Shown here: piece after piece, positions 13,962 to 14,853 of the stretch | Position numbering within the stretch: the stretch's first letter is position 1 | Layout of the letters: each line of letters begins with the position of its first letter | Source: JAVKEN01 sp040221415 | GTDB lineage: Bacteria; Pseudomonadota; Alphaproteobacteria; Rickettsiales; JABSSG01 | Assembly: GCA_040221415.1 (NCBI GenBank) | Contig: JAVKEN010000008.1 | Span: 1 to 14,853, forward strand | Length of the DNA: 14,853 nt | Reading direction: 5' to 3' | Notes under the pieces: model-generated | Seen by the model: only the letters and a program-made list of their open reading frames with translations | Told to the model about the DNA's origin: nothing | The model's database searches: none | Translations under genes and position numbers: made by a program

Positions 13962-14853
13962 ATTCCCGATTAATCAGCAAACTAATGTAGAATTTGAGGT
14001 GAATGAATTTGCTAATTTACTAGCAGAATATGACAGCATAGTTGTAATAATAGACTCACAAGTTAGGCAGATTCATCGAAGTTATATTTTATCAAAATAT
14101 CTTTCTAATGATAAAGATGTTTTCGAGTTTTCTATAGACGCAAAAGAGGAAAACAAGTCTTTGAGTTCAGCATGTAAACTTATTAAAGAAATAGATGAAT
14201 TACCAATCACAAAAAACTCATGCTTAGTTGCAATTGGTGGTGGAGTAATCGGTGATATTGCAGGGTTTATAGCCTCTATTTTACTAAGAGGAATAAACTA
14301 TGTTGCTGTGCCAACGACTTTCTTGGCAATGATAGACAGTTCTTTTGGTGGAAAGAATGGTCTAAATGGAGCTAATGGCAAGAATCGAATCGGTACAGTA
14401 TATCAGCCTAAGCAAATATTAATTGATCTTAAATTTGTGAAATCCTTAGATGATCAAGTGTTTCTGAGTTCTCTATCTGAAGTTATAAAGGCTGCTATGT
14501 TGCATTCTCCAAATCTATTGGATTACTTGTCTGAGAATAGTGAAGTGATCAAAAATAAAGATTCACAAGCTCTTAGAAACCTTGTGTCAAAGGCGATACA
14601 AATCAAGCATCACTTTGTAAAAGACGATGTAAACGACAGTGGGAAACGACAGCTGTTGAATCTGGGGCATAGCTTTGCACATGCTATTGAATTATTATCT
14701 GGTTATAAAATCAGCCATGGAGAAGCTGTGGCTTTTGGAATGCTTATGGCTTGCAAATATTCTGTCGAGAAAAAATATTGCCCAGAAGATGTATATAAAA
14801 ATCTTAAAAATTGTCTGGAATTGTACATTTCAACTGCTACTTTACAGTCAAAG
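13954..14853 (+). CDS. aroB: 3-dehydroquinate synthase AroB (partial, 3' end beyond window)
   Basis: AroB converts DAHP to 3-dehydroquinate with NAD and zinc, the second step of the shikimate pathway. Three hundred codons are present and open to the window edge; a full protein is about 360 residues. The NAD-binding GGGVIGDIAGF (95-105), the VPTTFLAMIDSSFGGKNG segment (119-136), and KNRIGTVYQPK (143-153) are clear. The zinc ligands are in place: E176 in SEVIK, H239 in LGHSFAH and H255 in HGEAVAFGM. Small departures from the common pattern are GGKN in place of GGKT and no His after the following LN. The start ATG lies inside the end of aroK (8-bp overlap), implying coupled translation. Confidence 0.95.
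   Translation, partial: MYKFPINQQTNVEFEVNEFANLLAEYDSIVVIIDSQVRQIHRSYILSKYLSNDKDVFEFSIDAKEENKSLSSACKLIKEIDELPITKNSCLVAIGGGVIGDIAGFIASILLRGINYVAVPTTFLAMIDSSFGGKNGLNGANGKNRIGTVYQPKQILIDLKFVKSLDDQVFLSSLSEVIKAAMLHSPNLLDYLSENSEVIKNKDSQALRNLVSKAIQIKHHFVKDDVNDSGKRQLLNLGHSFAHAIELLSGYKISHGEAVAFGMLMACKYSVEKKYCPEDVYKNLKNCLELYISTATLQSK

Overview
The window looks like a piece of a low-GC alphaproteobacterial chromosome, most likely from the Rickettsiales/Holosporales side of the class. The evidence is a circularly permuted two-piece tmRNA with the tag ANDNNRTVLAAA (close in style to Rickettsia tags), an alphaproteobacterial SspB, a flavin-dependent thymidylate synthase (ThyX), A+T-rich coding throughout, and tight gene packing with many 1-11 bp overlaps. 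Stops TAA, TAG and TGA are all used normally. Two shikimate-pathway genes and an iron permease module argue against the most reduced obligate intracellular lineages. The genus cannot be named from the sequence alone.

Layout. (1) 1-3130: a polytopic GT-C-like membrane protein gene (minus), tRNA-Pro(TGG) (minus) with a clear promoter, an unrecognised 157-residue acidic protein (plus) with a strong ribosome binding site and a strong intrinsic terminator, and an EamA/DMT transporter (minus) whose stop codon lies in that terminator's T-tract. (2) 3308-8420: the first part of a division/cell-wall (dcw) cluster, mraZ-rsmH-ftsL-ftsI-murE, closely packed or overlapping, preceded by a -10 box and five TGG(G) motifs at exact 10-bp spacing that form a textbook MraZ operator. 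The cluster stops after murE, where it meets convergent sspB. (3) 8412-9254: sspB and the permuted ssrA (tmRNA) gene, both minus. Together they form a ribosome-rescue and tag-directed proteolysis pair. (4) 9339-11442: thyX (plus), convergent with a two-gene iron-uptake unit (cupredoxin lipoprotein followed by FTR1 permease, minus). (5) 11443-14853: pepA-holC (minus), divergent from aroK-aroB (plus); aroB runs off the window end.

The genes are mostly housekeeping. The dcw genes make and cross-link septal peptidoglycan. tmRNA plus SspB tags and delivers stalled-ribosome products to ClpXP. ThyX makes dTMP, HolC belongs to the DNA polymerase III clamp loader, PepA trims peptides, the Ftr-like pair imports iron, and AroK/AroB feed chorismate synthesis. 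I saw no insertion sequence, CRISPR array, phage gene or clear novel system. The points most worth a second look are the MraZ operator, the tmRNA tag ending in LAAA beside its adaptor gene, very short or absent 5' leaders at two promoters, the orphan 157-residue protein, and in-frame stop codons just past the end of the GT-C-like gene.
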